A stretch of 64,000 nt of DNA from Aphanothece saxicola GSE-SYN-MK-01-06B (GTDB taxonomy: Bacteria > Cyanobacteriota > Cyanobacteriia > PCC-6307 > Cyanobiaceae), in the NCBI GenBank assembly GCA_019359745.1, contig JAHHGT010000003.1:186001-250000 (forward strand), read 5' to 3'. Numbering within the stretch: the first letter of the stretch is position 1; every line of letters begins with the position of its first letter. This document shows, one piece after another, positions 17,456 through 26,052 of this stretch. A program made the position numbers and the translations under genes. The notes under the pieces were generated by a model. It made no database searches. It saw only the letters and a list, made by a program, of their open reading frames with translations, and had not been told where the DNA came from.

Positions 17456-17841
17456 TGGCCAACCTCACCAACGAACTGGCCAAGGAGCGCAACAGGGCCG
17501 CGGCCGAACGCACCTTGATGGCCTGGATCCGCACCTGCCTTTCGCTGATCAGCTTCGGCTTCGGGCTCGACAAGATCATCGGGGCGATCAACAGCAGCCG
17601 CTTTGATCGCAGTGCCCATGCCGGCCTCAGTGTGCGACTGGTGTCCATGGGTTTCGTGCTGGTCGGAGTCCTGGCGATGGCCGCCGCCACCCGCCAGCAC
17701 ATGCGCACACTCAAGCTGATCCGGCGTGACGACTTTCTCTATGCCGATCAGCGTTCGATCAGCACCATGACGGCCATCGCACTCACACTCATCGGTGTCT
17801 TTGCGTTTGCGCTGCTGGTGATGGGTTCCCCTTTCGCCTGA
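17455..17841 (+). CDS. DUF202 (YidH-type) membrane protein
   Basis: A 128-residue DUF202 protein with three transmembrane helices (about residues 25-43, 62-80 and 102-124). The family signature 'NELAKERNRAAAERTLMAWIR' region at the N-terminus followed by 'FGFGL' is clear. Its start overlaps the DUF1622 stop by one base (TGATG). The biochemical role of DUF202 proteins is not established. Within the cluster it may assist the transporter encoded next, which begins five bases later. Confidence 0.85.
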   Translation: MANLTNELAKERNRAAAERTLMAWIRTCLSLISFGFGLDKIIGAINSSRFDRSAHAGLSVRLVSMGFVLVGVLAMAAATRQHMRTLKLIRRDDFLYADQRSISTMTAIALTLIGVFAFALLVMGSPFA

Positions 17842-17846
17842 CCGCC

Positions 17847-18731
17847 ATGCCCCAAGCCGCCGCCGTTCTTGTCACGGCCACCATCGTCACCCTGATGTTC
17901 AGCCTCGGTCTGGGGCTGAAGCAGTACCCGTTCCTGCTGCTCAGAGACCGACCAGCTTTCCTCTGGCGGGTGATGCTCGGCACCTGTCTCCTGGTGCCCC
18001 TGGCGGGGCTGGTGCTGGTGCTGTTGCCCCTGCATGGCCTGCTGAGCCGGCCGGCCTGGGTGGCCATGGGGCTGATGCTGGCCTGTCCCAGCGCCCCTCT
18101 GATCCTGTTCCGGGTGCGCAGCAGCGGCGGCACGGCCGAGCTCGCGGCGCGGCTGCAGATTGCGGCGGCGCTGCTGGCCATCGTCACGATTCCGCTGCTG
18201 GAGATCGTGTTCCAAGCCGGCGCCGGACTGCGCGGCTGGCAGATGGTGGATTGGGGGATCACCCCGGCCCAGGTGGCGGGCCAGGTGCTCAAGGTGCAGG
18301 TACTGCCGGTGATCGCCGGTGTGCTGGTGGGGCAATGGCAGCCGCAGCTGGCCCAGCGCTGCAGCCAGGCCCTCGGCAAGCTGGCCACCCTGCTGCTGCT
18401 GATGATGATGGGGGCGTTGCTGCTGCTGAGCAGCAAGCAGCTGCTGCCCTTCCTGCAGCAGAACCTGGTGGGCCTTGCCGCCATGGCCGCCCTCAGCGTG
18501 CTCAGCCTGGCGATCGGCTACGGCCTCGCTGGCGCGGACCCACTGGAGCGGCGCACCGTGGCCCTGGTGACGGGCATGCGCAACACGGGCCTGGCCGCCC
18601 AGCTGGCCCTCACCTATGGCAAGGCGCTGCCGGGTCTGATTGCCGGGATCCTCTCCTACGTGCTGATCACGGTGATCATCACCACCCTGTACCTTCGCTG
18701 GCAGCAGCGGGAGCTGGCGCCCACCGGCTGA
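17847..18731 (+). CDS. BASS-family (bile acid:Na+ symporter-like) transporter
   Basis: A 294-residue polytopic membrane protein with about nine to ten hydrophobic helices. The pattern 'MGLMLACPSAPLILF' in the first half and 'ALVTGMRNTGLAAQLAL' in the second (the substrate-crossover 'RN.GLA' motif) match the BASS superfamily, which moves organic anions with sodium; cyanobacterial members include the bicarbonate transporter SbtA's relatives and bile-acid-type carriers. As the last gene of the sulfatase cluster it may import the sulfate ester, or export a product. It is shorter at the C-terminus than animal members, which is normal in bacteria. Substrate is an inference only. Confidence 0.78.
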   Translation: MPQAAAVLVTATIVTLMFSLGLGLKQYPFLLLRDRPAFLWRVMLGTCLLVPLAGLVLVLLPLHGLLSRPAWVAMGLMLACPSAPLILFRVRSSGGTAELAARLQIAAALLAIVTIPLLEIVFQAGAGLRGWQMVDWGITPAQVAGQVLKVQVLPVIAGVLVGQWQPQLAQRCSQALGKLATLLLLMMMGALLLLSSKQLLPFLQQNLVGLAAMAALSVLSLAIGYGLAGADPLERRTVALVTGMRNTGLAAQLALTYGKALPGLIAGILSYVLITVIITTLYLRWQQRELAPTG

Positions 18732-18749
18732 CCCTTCCGGCGGCATCCG

Positions 18750-20435
18750 TCAGCCGTTCTTCGGCACGGTTCTTCTGTTGCCGTTGCGGATGGCGTGATA
18801 GCCCGGCGAGAGGATTTCCAGATCGGCGGCGGCGAACTGATCCTGAAGTGCCGCCAGCACCTCCGAGAGGGTCTGGCGGTAGGTGTCTGGCGCGCGCACG
18901 AAGGCCGTGAGCTCGTAGCTGATGTGGAAGTCGTTCAGGGAGGTCTGGAGCACGAACGGATCGATCTCATCGGTGATGCCCGGGACGCTCCGCGCTGCCG
19001 CCAGCATCAGCGCGTGCACCCGGCGCCAGGGAACGTCGTAGCCGATGGTGATCGTGGTGGCGATCGCCACGGGCTGGCTGATCTCCCTGCGGGAGAAGCT
19101 GTAGTTCACCACCGAGGCGCCGATCACGCTGGCATTGGGAATGCTCACCAGTTCGTTGCGAGGTGTCTGCAGGCGGGTCACCAGCAGGGCCCGGTCCTGC
19201 ACCACCCCCACCACCCCGTTGATCTCCACCCGGTCGCCCTCCCGGAAGGCCCGGGTGTAGATGAGCATCAGGCCGCTGATGATGTTGCTGGCGATGGCGC
19301 TGGAGCCCAGCGCAGCCAGGGCGCCGATCAACAGACCGGCCCCCTGGAACACCTTGCTGCCGGAGCCGGGGATGTAGGGGAAGGCCGCCGCCAGACCGGC
19401 CATGCAGAGCAGGATCGCCACCAGTCGGGCCGTCGGCAGGGCCCACTCCTGGTAAAAGCCGGGAAGCCGGATCCGTCCGTGGTCGATGGCCCGGAACCAG
19501 GACCGGCTGGCACGGATCGCCAGCACGGTGATGACCAGGATCACCCCGATCGAGAAGAGATTGGGGATCGCCTGCACGATGCCGCCCAGGAAACCCATCA
19601 CCACCGTCTTGATCTGTCCCCGCAGACCTTCGGCGATGACTTCGGTGGGTGGGAAGAAACCCAGCAGCAGCGGAATCAGCAGGTAGCTGATCACCAGCAC
19701 CAGCGACCAGTGCACCACCTGGCGCAGCCCCTGCATGATCCGTCGCACGTGGTCCACCTCGACGAACCCGCCCAGGCCCAGGCGACTCAGCTCCTGCATG
19801 ACGAAGCGGGGGCGTTCGGCGAAATGCCGCCGGAGCCGCCTGTTGAGTCCCCCCTGCACCCGCAGCCACAGGATGTAGAACCCCAGCACCAAGGCCGCCA
19901 GGGCCGTTCCCCGCAACCAGGACGCGAGCGTGTGGCTGCCCCGGTAGCTGGTGATGGCCCGCCGCATGCCGTCCCGGTAGCGCAGCGCCAGCTGCTGCCG
20001 CGTCACCCCGAAGCAGGCCGCCGCGCGATCCCCCACGGCCAGTTCGGGTGAGAAACGACCGTCCTGCTCCCTGACGCCCACCAGGGAGAAGGGGGGCTCG
20101 TCCTGCACCACGAGCTGGCCCGGCTGGACGGTGTGGTCCTGCGCCAGTTCCAGCAGGCGGGCGTTGGCACGACGCACATAGTCGTCGAGCTTCTGGGCGG
20201 CGGGGGCCCGGCGGATTTCCAGGTAGCGGCGGCCATCCAGGCCGATGAAGCGGGGAGTGGTCGCACAGCCCTGGGCGGCCGCAGCTGTGGTGCCGCCCTC
20301 GCCGGCCCATGCTGGCCTCGGCGGGTCAAGGCCCAGCCCCAGTCCTATCCCCAGGCCGAGGCAGAGCAGGAGCGCCAGCAGGGCGATCCGCGTTCCGAGG
20401 GGCAAGGGCCACCACGTGAATCTCTGCCGCTGCAT
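18750..20435 (-). CDS. MscS-type mechanosensitive ion channel
   Basis: A 561-residue channel protein of the MscS family that would open under membrane tension to release solutes. After an N-terminal hydrophobic segment (about residues 12-34), likely a signal or first helix, there is a periplasmic region of about 130 residues with 'GRRYLEIRRAPAAQKLDDYV'. Several membrane helices follow, then the pore-lining region 'GALAALGSSAIASNIISGLM' and the beta domain 'FREGDRVEINGVVGVV' and 'VSIPNASVIG'. The ATG at 20435 ('MQRQRF') is chosen; the frame extends to 20483 over the comEC upstream region. The long N-terminal domain is unlike minimal MscS and resembles the larger cyanobacterial forms. Confidence 0.9.
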   Translation of the reverse strand: MQRQRFTWWPLPLGTRIALLALLLCLGLGIGLGLGLDPPRPAWAGEGGTTAAAAQGCATTPRFIGLDGRRYLEIRRAPAAQKLDDYVRRANARLLELAQDHTVQPGQLVVQDEPPFSLVGVREQDGRFSPELAVGDRAAACFGVTRQQLALRYRDGMRRAITSYRGSHTLASWLRGTALAALVLGFYILWLRVQGGLNRRLRRHFAERPRFVMQELSRLGLGGFVEVDHVRRIMQGLRQVVHWSLVLVISYLLIPLLLGFFPPTEVIAEGLRGQIKTVVMGFLGGIVQAIPNLFSIGVILVITVLAIRASRSWFRAIDHGRIRLPGFYQEWALPTARLVAILLCMAGLAAAFPYIPGSGSKVFQGAGLLIGALAALGSSAIASNIISGLMLIYTRAFREGDRVEINGVVGVVQDRALLVTRLQTPRNELVSIPNASVIGASVVNYSFSRREISQPVAIATTITIGYDVPWRRVHALMLAAARSVPGITDEIDPFVLQTSLNDFHISYELTAFVRAPDTYRQTLSEVLAALQDQFAAADLEILSPGYHAIRNGNRRTVPKNG

Positions 20436-20533
20436 CACCGATCCCCGGGATCTGCCGAGGGGATTGTCCCGTGGCGTTGCCACGGGTGTCGATGGCGGCG
20501 GGGTCCGGCGGCCGCCGGCGGGAACCCTGGAGC

Positions 20534-22552
20534 ATGCTCCGCTCTCCTCTGCTGCCGCTGCTGCTGCTGCTCCTGGTGCTGGTCCAGGCCCAGCTGCGGC
20601 CGCTCCAGCCGGGTCCGGTCGATCCGCTGCGGCTGCTCGCCGGTGGGGATGGGCCGCAGCCGGTGATCCTGACGGGACACCTCTTGAGCGATCCGGTGGC
20701 CAGCGCGGCTTCCGAGGCCACCCCCGCCGGCCAGGCCGGTCCCTGCCGGGTGTTGCTGCAGACGGCAGGCGGCCGCAGCGAGTTGAGCTTCCGCACCTGT
20801 CCGGCGTTGCGTGAAGGGTGGGTCGTGCGGGTGAGCGGGCCGCTGCGGCGCCCCCGGCCGGCCCCCCATCCGCTGCTGGCCGGGCCGGCGGAGCGCCTGG
20901 CCCGCCAGGGCAGCTGGACCCGCCTGGCGGTGGAGCAGCTGGAGGTGCTGCGCCGGCCCGCCACCCCGATCGCCGATCTGCGCCGCCGCATCGCCGCTCG
21001 GTTCGTGGCGGCGGCGGGGCCGGAGCGGGGCGGCCTGCTGGCGGCCCTGGTGCTGGGCAGTGCCGTGGTGCCCCTGCCGGCGGAGCTGCGCGCCGACTTC
21101 CGCGTCGCCGGCCTTTCCCATGCCCTGGCGGCCTCGGGTTTCCACCTCAGCGTGCTGCTGGGCGCCGTGCTGGCCATCGGCCGGGGCCTCGGCCGATGGA
21201 CGCGACTGGCCCTGGGGGGTGGCGCCATCGCCCTGTTCCTGATGCTGGCCGGGGCCCAGCCGTCGGTGGTGCGGGCGGTGCTGATGGGGGCCATCGCCCT
21301 GGGGCTGCTCGAGAGCGGCCGCCGGGCCCGCCCCCTCGGACTCCTGGGCCTGAGCCTGGCGGGCATGCTGCTGCTGCGGCCGGCCTGGCTGCACGACGTC
21401 GGTTTCCAGCTGAGCGCCGCCGCCACCGCCGGCCTGGTGCTGACGGCCAGGCCCCTGGAGCAGGCCCTGGCCCAGCGGCTGTCTGGGGCCGCCTCCGGCG
21501 ACGCCCCGTCGTGGGTGAGCTGGCTGGCGCCTGCCCTGGCGGTGCCGGTGGCGGCCAGCCTCTGGACCCTGCCGCTGCAATTGCTCCATTTCGGCGTCGT
21601 GCCGCTCTACGCCGTGCCGGCGAACCTGCTGGCGGCCCCCCTGCTGACACCGCTCACCCTCGGGGCGATGGCCCTGGCGCTGGTGGCCGTGCTGGTGCCG
21701 GCCCTGCTCGGACCGTTGCTGCTGCCCCTCGGCTGGCTGGCCGCGTTACTGCTCCGGCTCGCCCACGCCGTCGCCGGCCTTCCCCTGGCCCAATGGCAGA
21801 GCGGCCGGCCCCTGCCCCTGCTGGTGCTGCTGTTCACGCTGGCCCTGCTGGGCCTGGTGCTTCCCGGGCTGGGCCGGCGCTGGCGGCGGCTGGCGGCCGG
21901 CCTGGGCCTCGCCGTTCTGGTGGCCCATCTGGTGCTGCTGGGCGGCGACCAGCTGCTGCTGGTGCACCAGGGGGAAGGGGGCCCCGCCCGCGACCTGGTG
22001 CTGGCCAGGCACCGTGGCCGCGCCGCGCTGGTCAGCACCCGCGCCGATGGCTTCAGCTGCCGCCAGGCCGGCCAGCTGGCCCAGGGTCTGGGGGTGCCCC
22101 GCTTCGACTGGACCCTGCTGCTGGATCCGGTGGCGGGCGCCGATCCGGACTGCTGGAGCCGGCTGGCGGCCCGGGTGGTGGCCTACGGCGATGGGGCGGC
22201 CCCTTTGGCGGCGGGGCAGCGGCTGGCGAGCCCGGGGCTGGCGGTGCAGGCCCTGGCCATGGACAGCCACGCCTTGCACCTGCAGCTGGGCCGCCAGCGC
22301 TGGCTGCTGCTGCCCGATCGGCAATCGCTGGCCAGCTGGCGATCGGGCCAAACCACAACGTCTGCAAAGACGTCCGTGGGCAAGGCGGCGGAGTCCGTGT
22401 GGCTGGGCGTCCGCCCCCGGCCCGCCGACCACCGCGCCCTGCTGGCCCTTGGGCCGCGGCAGGTGTGGCTCAGTGGACCCGGTCCCGGCGGTGCACCCCT
22501 GCCGCAGGGGTGGCGGGCCAGTGGGCCGAACGGCGTGCTGACCGCTCCGTAA
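20534..22552 (+). CDS. comEC: ComEC/Rec2-family DNA uptake channel protein
   Basis: A membrane protein of 672 residues that forms the inner-membrane channel for single-stranded DNA during natural transformation. The competence domain is marked by 'GLSHALAASGFHLSVLLG' and 'GAQPSVVRAVLMGAIALGLL', within a block of about ten helices (roughly residues 170-460). The C-terminal 180 residues sit where a metallo-beta-lactamase-like domain normally is ('LLLVHQGEGGPARDLVLA'), but I see no HxHxDH metal motif. The ATG at 20534 ('MLRSPLLPLLLLLLVLV') begins a first helix; the frame remains open to a GTG at 20471, which would add 21 residues. It ends 23 bases before tRNA-Ser. Confidence 0.88.
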   Translation: MLRSPLLPLLLLLLVLVQAQLRPLQPGPVDPLRLLAGGDGPQPVILTGHLLSDPVASAASEATPAGQAGPCRVLLQTAGGRSELSFRTCPALREGWVVRVSGPLRRPRPAPHPLLAGPAERLARQGSWTRLAVEQLEVLRRPATPIADLRRRIAARFVAAAGPERGGLLAALVLGSAVVPLPAELRADFRVAGLSHALAASGFHLSVLLGAVLAIGRGLGRWTRLALGGGAIALFLMLAGAQPSVVRAVLMGAIALGLLESGRRARPLGLLGLSLAGMLLLRPAWLHDVGFQLSAAATAGLVLTARPLEQALAQRLSGAASGDAPSWVSWLAPALAVPVAASLWTLPLQLLHFGVVPLYAVPANLLAAPLLTPLTLGAMALALVAVLVPALLGPLLLPLGWLAALLLRLAHAVAGLPLAQWQSGRPLPLLVLLFTLALLGLVLPGLGRRWRRLAAGLGLAVLVAHLVLLGGDQLLLVHQGEGGPARDLVLARHRGRAALVSTRADGFSCRQAGQLAQGLGVPRFDWTLLLDPVAGADPDCWSRLAARVVAYGDGAAPLAAGQRLASPGLAVQALAMDSHALHLQLGRQRWLLLPDRQSLASWRSGQTTTSAKTSVGKAAESVWLGVRPRPADHRALLALGPRQVWLSGPGPGGAPLPQGWRASGPNGVLTAP

Positions 22553-22575
22553 GATGCGTCCTGGCCCAAGGGTCA

Positions 22576-22660
22576 GGAGAGGTGGCTGAGTGGTCGAAAG
22601 CGAACGACTCGAAATCGTTTGAAGGGAAACCTTCCGTGGGTTCGAATCCCACCCTCTCCG
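22576..22660 (+). tRNA. tRNA-Ser (CGA)
   Basis: An 85-base class II tRNA. The acceptor stem GGAGAGG (22576-22582) pairs perfectly with CCTCTCC (22653-22659), and G at 22660 is the discriminator expected for serine. The anticodon loop CTCGAAA gives anticodon CGA, reading UCG. A long variable arm ('GAAGGGAAACCTTC' region) and the T-loop TTCGAAT are present. CCA is not encoded. Confidence 0.96.
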
Positions 22661-22681
22661 TTTCATTGGATCAGCACGCCT

Positions 22682-22709
22682 TGGCGTTGACATCAGCCTG
22701 TCAACGCCA
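22682..22709. terminator. Perfect 11-bp inverted repeat between tRNA-Ser and a convergent small gene
   Basis: TGGCGTTGACA (22682-22692) and TGTCAACGCCA (22699-22709) form an uninterrupted 11-bp stem with a 6-base loop. It lies 22 bases after tRNA-Ser and nine bases beyond the stop of the convergent gene at 22719, the right place for a bidirectional terminator. Neither side has a T-run, so a classical intrinsic terminator is not certain; it may act as a 3' end stabiliser. Confidence 0.5.
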
Positions 22710-22718
22710 GGACACGGA

Positions 22719-22961
22719 TCAGGAATGGAACAGCAGCACCAGCCCAGCTTTCACCTGGTGAAACTCCCGTTCCTCCCGGCTCAGGTCCAGGCCCACCTGC
22801 AGCCCCTCCCTGAGCGCCACGTCGAACGGCGGGGCCGGTGGTGGCTTGCCGTCGCACCAGAGCGCCGCAATGCCCACCGAGGTGGCATGCCACCGGAAGC
22901 AAGCGGTCTCACCGATGGAAGGCTCCTGCAGGGCGTCTTCGAGGAGCTCGCGGATCGCCAT
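22719..22961 (-). CDS. Conserved-looking hypothetical protein (80 aa)
   Basis: An 80-residue soluble protein I cannot assign to a family. It begins 'MAIRELLEDALQEPSIGE', contains 'CFRWHATSVGIAALWCDG' with two cysteines, and ends in 'FHQVKAGLVLLFHS'. The amino-acid mix is balanced, unlike antisense shadow frames, which in this genome are Arg/Ala/Pro-rich. It is divergent from the glycosyltransferase gene (108 bases between starts) and its 3' end meets a perfect inverted repeat. Its length and compact fold suggest a small regulatory or binding protein, but no function can be stated. Confidence 0.6.
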   Translation of the reverse strand: MAIRELLEDALQEPSIGETACFRWHATSVGIAALWCDGKPPPAPPFDVALREGLQVGLDLSREEREFHQVKAGLVLLFHS

Positions 22962-23069
22962 CGTGTCCCGGCTCTCGCCATCCCAGTCGTCGCCTTAGCT
23001 TCGGCAGGGAGCTCCGTCTGGGCAATCGGCTGAGAGTTTTCGTGATACTGGCGCCTTACGGTGCCTGGC

Positions 23070-24263
23070 ATGGAGGCCTTCCCCACCCCAGTCGCCCTGG
23101 TGCACGAGTGGTTCACCCCCCGGTCCGTGGGCGGTTCCGAGCAGGTGGTGGCCGAACTCGACCGGCTTCTGGCGGCCCAGGGAGCACCGCCCGAGCTCTA
23201 TGCGCTGGTGGACGGGGAGAGCGGCCGGCCCGGTAGTTGGCTCAGCGGGCGCAGGGTCCGGACCAGCTTCATTCAGCGGCTTCCCTGGGGGGTGAGCCAC
23301 GTCCAGCAGTACCTGCCCCTGCTGCCACTGGCGATCGAGCAACTCGACCTGTCCGGCCATCCTCTGGTGGTCAGCAGCAGCCATCTGGTGGCCAAGGGCG
23401 TGATCACCGGCCCGGACCAGCTGCACGTCAGTTATGTGCACACCCCGGCCCGTTACGCCTGGGATCAGATGCATCCCTACCTGGCCCGTTCCGCCCTGGC
23501 CAGCGGACCCCTGGGTCCCCTGGTGCGGCTGCAATTGCACCAGTTGCGTCAATGGGATGTGGTCAGCAGCGCCCGGGTGGATGCCCTTGTGGCCAACTCC
23601 CGCTTCACGGCCCGCCGGATCCGCTGTTTCTGGCGCCGGCGGGCCCATGTGCTGCATCCCCCTGTGGCCGTGGAGCGGTTCCGCTGGGATCGGCCCCGTG
23701 ACGATGTCTACGTGAGCCTCTGCCGGCTGGTGCCCAACAAACGGGTGGACGTGGTGGTGGAGGCCTTCAACCGCACCGGGCTTCCCCTGGTGGTGCTCGG
23801 CGACGGCCCGGAGCGGCGGCGGCTGGAGGCGATGGCGGGGCCACAGATCCGCTTCCTCGGTCGCCTGTCCGATCCGGAGACCGCCGCCTGGCTGGAGCGG
23901 GCGCGGGCCTATGTCTATGCCGGAATGGAGGATTTCGGCATCGCACCGGTGGAGGCCATGGCCGCCGGAGCCCCGGTGATCGCCTTCGGGCAGGGCGGGG
24001 TGCTCGATAGCGTCCGTTGCTTCAGGACCGGTGAACCGGGTCCCACCGGCCTGCTGTTCCCGGAGCAGAGCCCGGCCTGTCTGGCGGCGGCCCTGGAGTA
24101 CTTTGAAGCAGGTCGGCTGTGGCAATCCCTGCCGGCGGAGGGGCAGCGGCACTGGGCGGAAGGTTTTGCCCCGGACGTCTTCCGGCAACGCATGCAAACG
24201 CTGCTGGAGACGCTGTGGCAGCAGCATCGCCGCCGCCTTCGCCGTCCTGTGCCTCTGATCTGA
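23070..24263 (+). CDS. Glycosyltransferase family 4 protein
   Basis: A 397-residue GT-B fold glycosyltransferase that transfers a sugar from a nucleotide- or lipid-activated donor. The N-terminal domain starts 'VALVHEWFTPRSVGGSEQVV', the glycine-rich acceptor loop. The C-terminal domain carries 'SLCRLVPNKRVDVVVEAFN', 'VVLGDGPERRRLE' and the EX7E motif in 'EDFGIAPVEAMAAGAPVIA' that binds the donor. The ATG at 23070 is preferred to the GTG at 23061. It precedes a polyprenyl-phosphate sugar-1-phosphate transferase by 65 bases, so both probably build a surface polysaccharide. The precise sugar cannot be read from the sequence. Confidence 0.92.
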   Translation: MEAFPTPVALVHEWFTPRSVGGSEQVVAELDRLLAAQGAPPELYALVDGESGRPGSWLSGRRVRTSFIQRLPWGVSHVQQYLPLLPLAIEQLDLSGHPLVVSSSHLVAKGVITGPDQLHVSYVHTPARYAWDQMHPYLARSALASGPLGPLVRLQLHQLRQWDVVSSARVDALVANSRFTARRIRCFWRRRAHVLHPPVAVERFRWDRPRDDVYVSLCRLVPNKRVDVVVEAFNRTGLPLVVLGDGPERRRLEAMAGPQIRFLGRLSDPETAAWLERARAYVYAGMEDFGIAPVEAMAAGAPVIAFGQGGVLDSVRCFRTGEPGPTGLLFPEQSPACLAAALEYFEAGRLWQSLPAEGQRHWAEGFAPDVFRQRMQTLLETLWQQHRRRLRRPVPLI

Positions 24264-24328
24264 GTGGCCCTCCACCATGGAGTTCGGGTCGGGCTGATCC
24301 TTAACTTCATCTATCGAAGCAGTCCCCC

Positions 24329-25045
24329 ATGCTCTCTTCCATCGGGACCCCCTACGCCTCGCGCCAGCTCGTGACGGCACCGGCGCAGGTGTTCACGGCG
24401 GAAGAGTTGATTGCCATCCAGTCCAAGCGGGATCGCTTCGTCAAGCGTGGTGGTGACGTTCTGTTTTCCCTCACGGTGCTCAGCCTCGGGGCTCCTGTTC
24501 TGCTTGCCCTGGCCCTGCTGGTGAAGATCACCTCCAGGGGGCCGGTGTTCTATGTGCAGCAGCGGGTGGGCCGGGATTACCGCAGTTTCGGTTGCATCAA
24601 GTTCCGCACCATGCGCCGGGATGCTGATCGCTTGCTGTCCAAAATCCTTGCCGAATCTCCCGATCTCGACGAAGAGTTTCGTAACGACTTCAAGCTCAAG
24701 AACGATCCCCGCATCACCCGGCTGGGCAAGTTCCTGCGTCGCTCCAGCCTCGATGAATTGCCCCAGTTCCTGAATGTGCTGAGGGGTGAGATGAGTGTGG
24801 TGGGGCCCCGTCCCATCGTTAAAAGCGAGCTGGTCCGCTACGGCGACCGCATGGACGAGGTGCTCGCCGTTCGCCCCGGCCTGACGGGACTGTGGCAGGT
24901 GTCCGGCCGCAACAACCTCAGCTACCCCGAACGGGTTCGGCTGGACGTGCGCTACGCCCGCCGCCGCAATCTGTTGATGGACCTGCGCATCATCGTGCGC
25001 ACGATCAGCGTGATGCTTGATCCCCGCGACCGCGGCGCCTACTGA
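24329..25045 (+). CDS. Undecaprenyl-phosphate sugar-1-phosphate transferase (WcaJ/RfbP type)
   Basis: A 238-residue phosphoglycosyl transferase that places the first sugar-phosphate on undecaprenyl phosphate to start exopolysaccharide or O-antigen synthesis at the inner membrane. A single hydrophobic segment (about residues 43-64, 'VLFSLTVLSLGAPVLLALAL') precedes the catalytic domain. Family marks are 'GPVFYVQQRVGRDYRSFGCIKF', shown in part, 'KFRTMRRDAD', 'DPRITRLGKFLRRSSLDELP', 'VGPRPI' and 'RPGLTGLWQVSGRN'. The N-terminal extension is short, so this is the small monotopic form. Its 3' end overlaps cbiB by seven bases on the opposite strand. Confidence 0.94.
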   Translation: MLSSIGTPYASRQLVTAPAQVFTAEELIAIQSKRDRFVKRGGDVLFSLTVLSLGAPVLLALALLVKITSRGPVFYVQQRVGRDYRSFGCIKFRTMRRDADRLLSKILAESPDLDEEFRNDFKLKNDPRITRLGKFLRRSSLDELPQFLNVLRGEMSVVGPRPIVKSELVRYGDRMDEVLAVRPGLTGLWQVSGRNNLSYPERVRLDVRYARRRNLLMDLRIIVRTISVMLDPRDRGAY

Positions 25046-26052
25046 GGCGCCCCTGTTGAGCTGAGCGCCCAGAGCGCCGGCAACGCCACCAGCAGCCAGA
25101 GCAACTCCAGCCGATCCCCCAGGGCCAGAATCCGCTCCACGGCCTCCGCATCGGGCTGGCGGCCGCAGGCCGCCAGGATCGGCTTGATCCGAACCCCATC
25201 GGCGTAGGTGTTGGCCCCCCCCAGGCGCACGCCGGCGGCGTGGGCGAAGGCCGCCTCCGATACCCCGGCATTGGGCGAGGGGTCGGGGGCGCCATCCCGC
25301 AGGGCCGCCCGCAGCCATCGCCAGGTCTGCCTGGGCTGGCCTGCCGCCAGGGGCAGGCTCAGGGCCACCAGGCGGGTGGGCAGCCAGGTGAGCAGGTCGT
25401 CGAGGCGGGCGCCGGCGGTGCCCAGCCAGCGCAGGCGTCCGTGGCGGTAGCCGAGCATCGAATCGAGGGTGCTGGCCGCCTTGAAGCTCCACACCAGGGC
25501 CAGGGGCCCCGGCAGCTGTAACGAAGGCAGCTCCGGCCCCAGCTGCAGCAGCACCGCTCCGACCAGCATCCAGAACAGCGGCGCGAACAGACCGTCGACG
25601 GCGTTTTCGGCGGCGGTTTCGGCGGCGGCCCGCAGGATCTCCGCCTCCGGCAGCTCGCTCACCTGGCGGCCCACGATCCGGGCCAGGCGCGCCCGGGCCA
25701 AGGGGACATCCGGCAGCGCTGTCAGCACCGCCCGTACGGCCCGCTCCAGGCTGCCACCCGCCAGGGCACTGGCCAGGCCCAGCACCAGCAGGGGGATGCC
25801 CAGCAGGGGGGCGTGCCTGGCAAGGGCCTCGATCCCCCAGCCCGCCAGGCCGCTGCCGGTCACCACCACCAGGGTGAGCAGGGCCCCGCCCAGGCGCAGG
25901 CGCCCGGGGGTGTCGCCGGCCCAGGCTTCCACGGCCTGGCGCAGCACCGTGATGGTCCAGCCCATGGCCTGCACCGGGTGGGGCCACCAGAGCGGGTCCC
26001 CCAGCAGCCGATCCAGCCCGCAGGCGAGCAGCACGAGCAGGGCGGGGCTCAA
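25039..26052 (-). CDS. cbiB: Adenosylcobinamide-phosphate synthase CbiB/CobD
   Basis: A 337-residue integral membrane enzyme that joins the aminopropanol side chain to adenosylcobyric acid in cobamide synthesis. The N-terminal 'DRLLGDPLWWPHPVQAMG' and the central 'AAAETAAENAVDGLFAPLFW' are family hallmarks, as is 'AGVRLGGANTYADG' near residue 276. Picocyanobacteria make pseudocobalamin, and this gene fits that pathway. The start overlaps the stop of the upstream MFS-like gene (ATGA), so the two are co-translated. No cobalamin riboswitch is visible upstream. Confidence 0.94.
   Translation of the reverse strand: MSPALLVLLACGLDRLLGDPLWWPHPVQAMGWTITVLRQAVEAWAGDTPGRLRLGGALLTLVVVTGSGLAGWGIEALARHAPLLGIPLLVLGLASALAGGSLERAVRAVLTALPDVPLARARLARIVGRQVSELPEAEILRAAAETAAENAVDGLFAPLFWMLVGAVLLQLGPELPSLQLPGPLALVWSFKAASTLDSMLGYRHGRLRWLGTAGARLDDLLTWLPTRLVALSLPLAAGQPRQTWRWLRAALRDGAPDPSPNAGVSEAAFAHAAGVRLGGANTYADGVRIKPILAACGRQPDAEAVERILALGDRLELLWLLVALPALWALSSTGAPQ

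Noticed and set aside
20471..20533. Longer N-terminus for ComEC
   Set aside because: The added residues are polar and low in complexity, while the ATG at 20534 begins a clean first helix. The choice is not certain.
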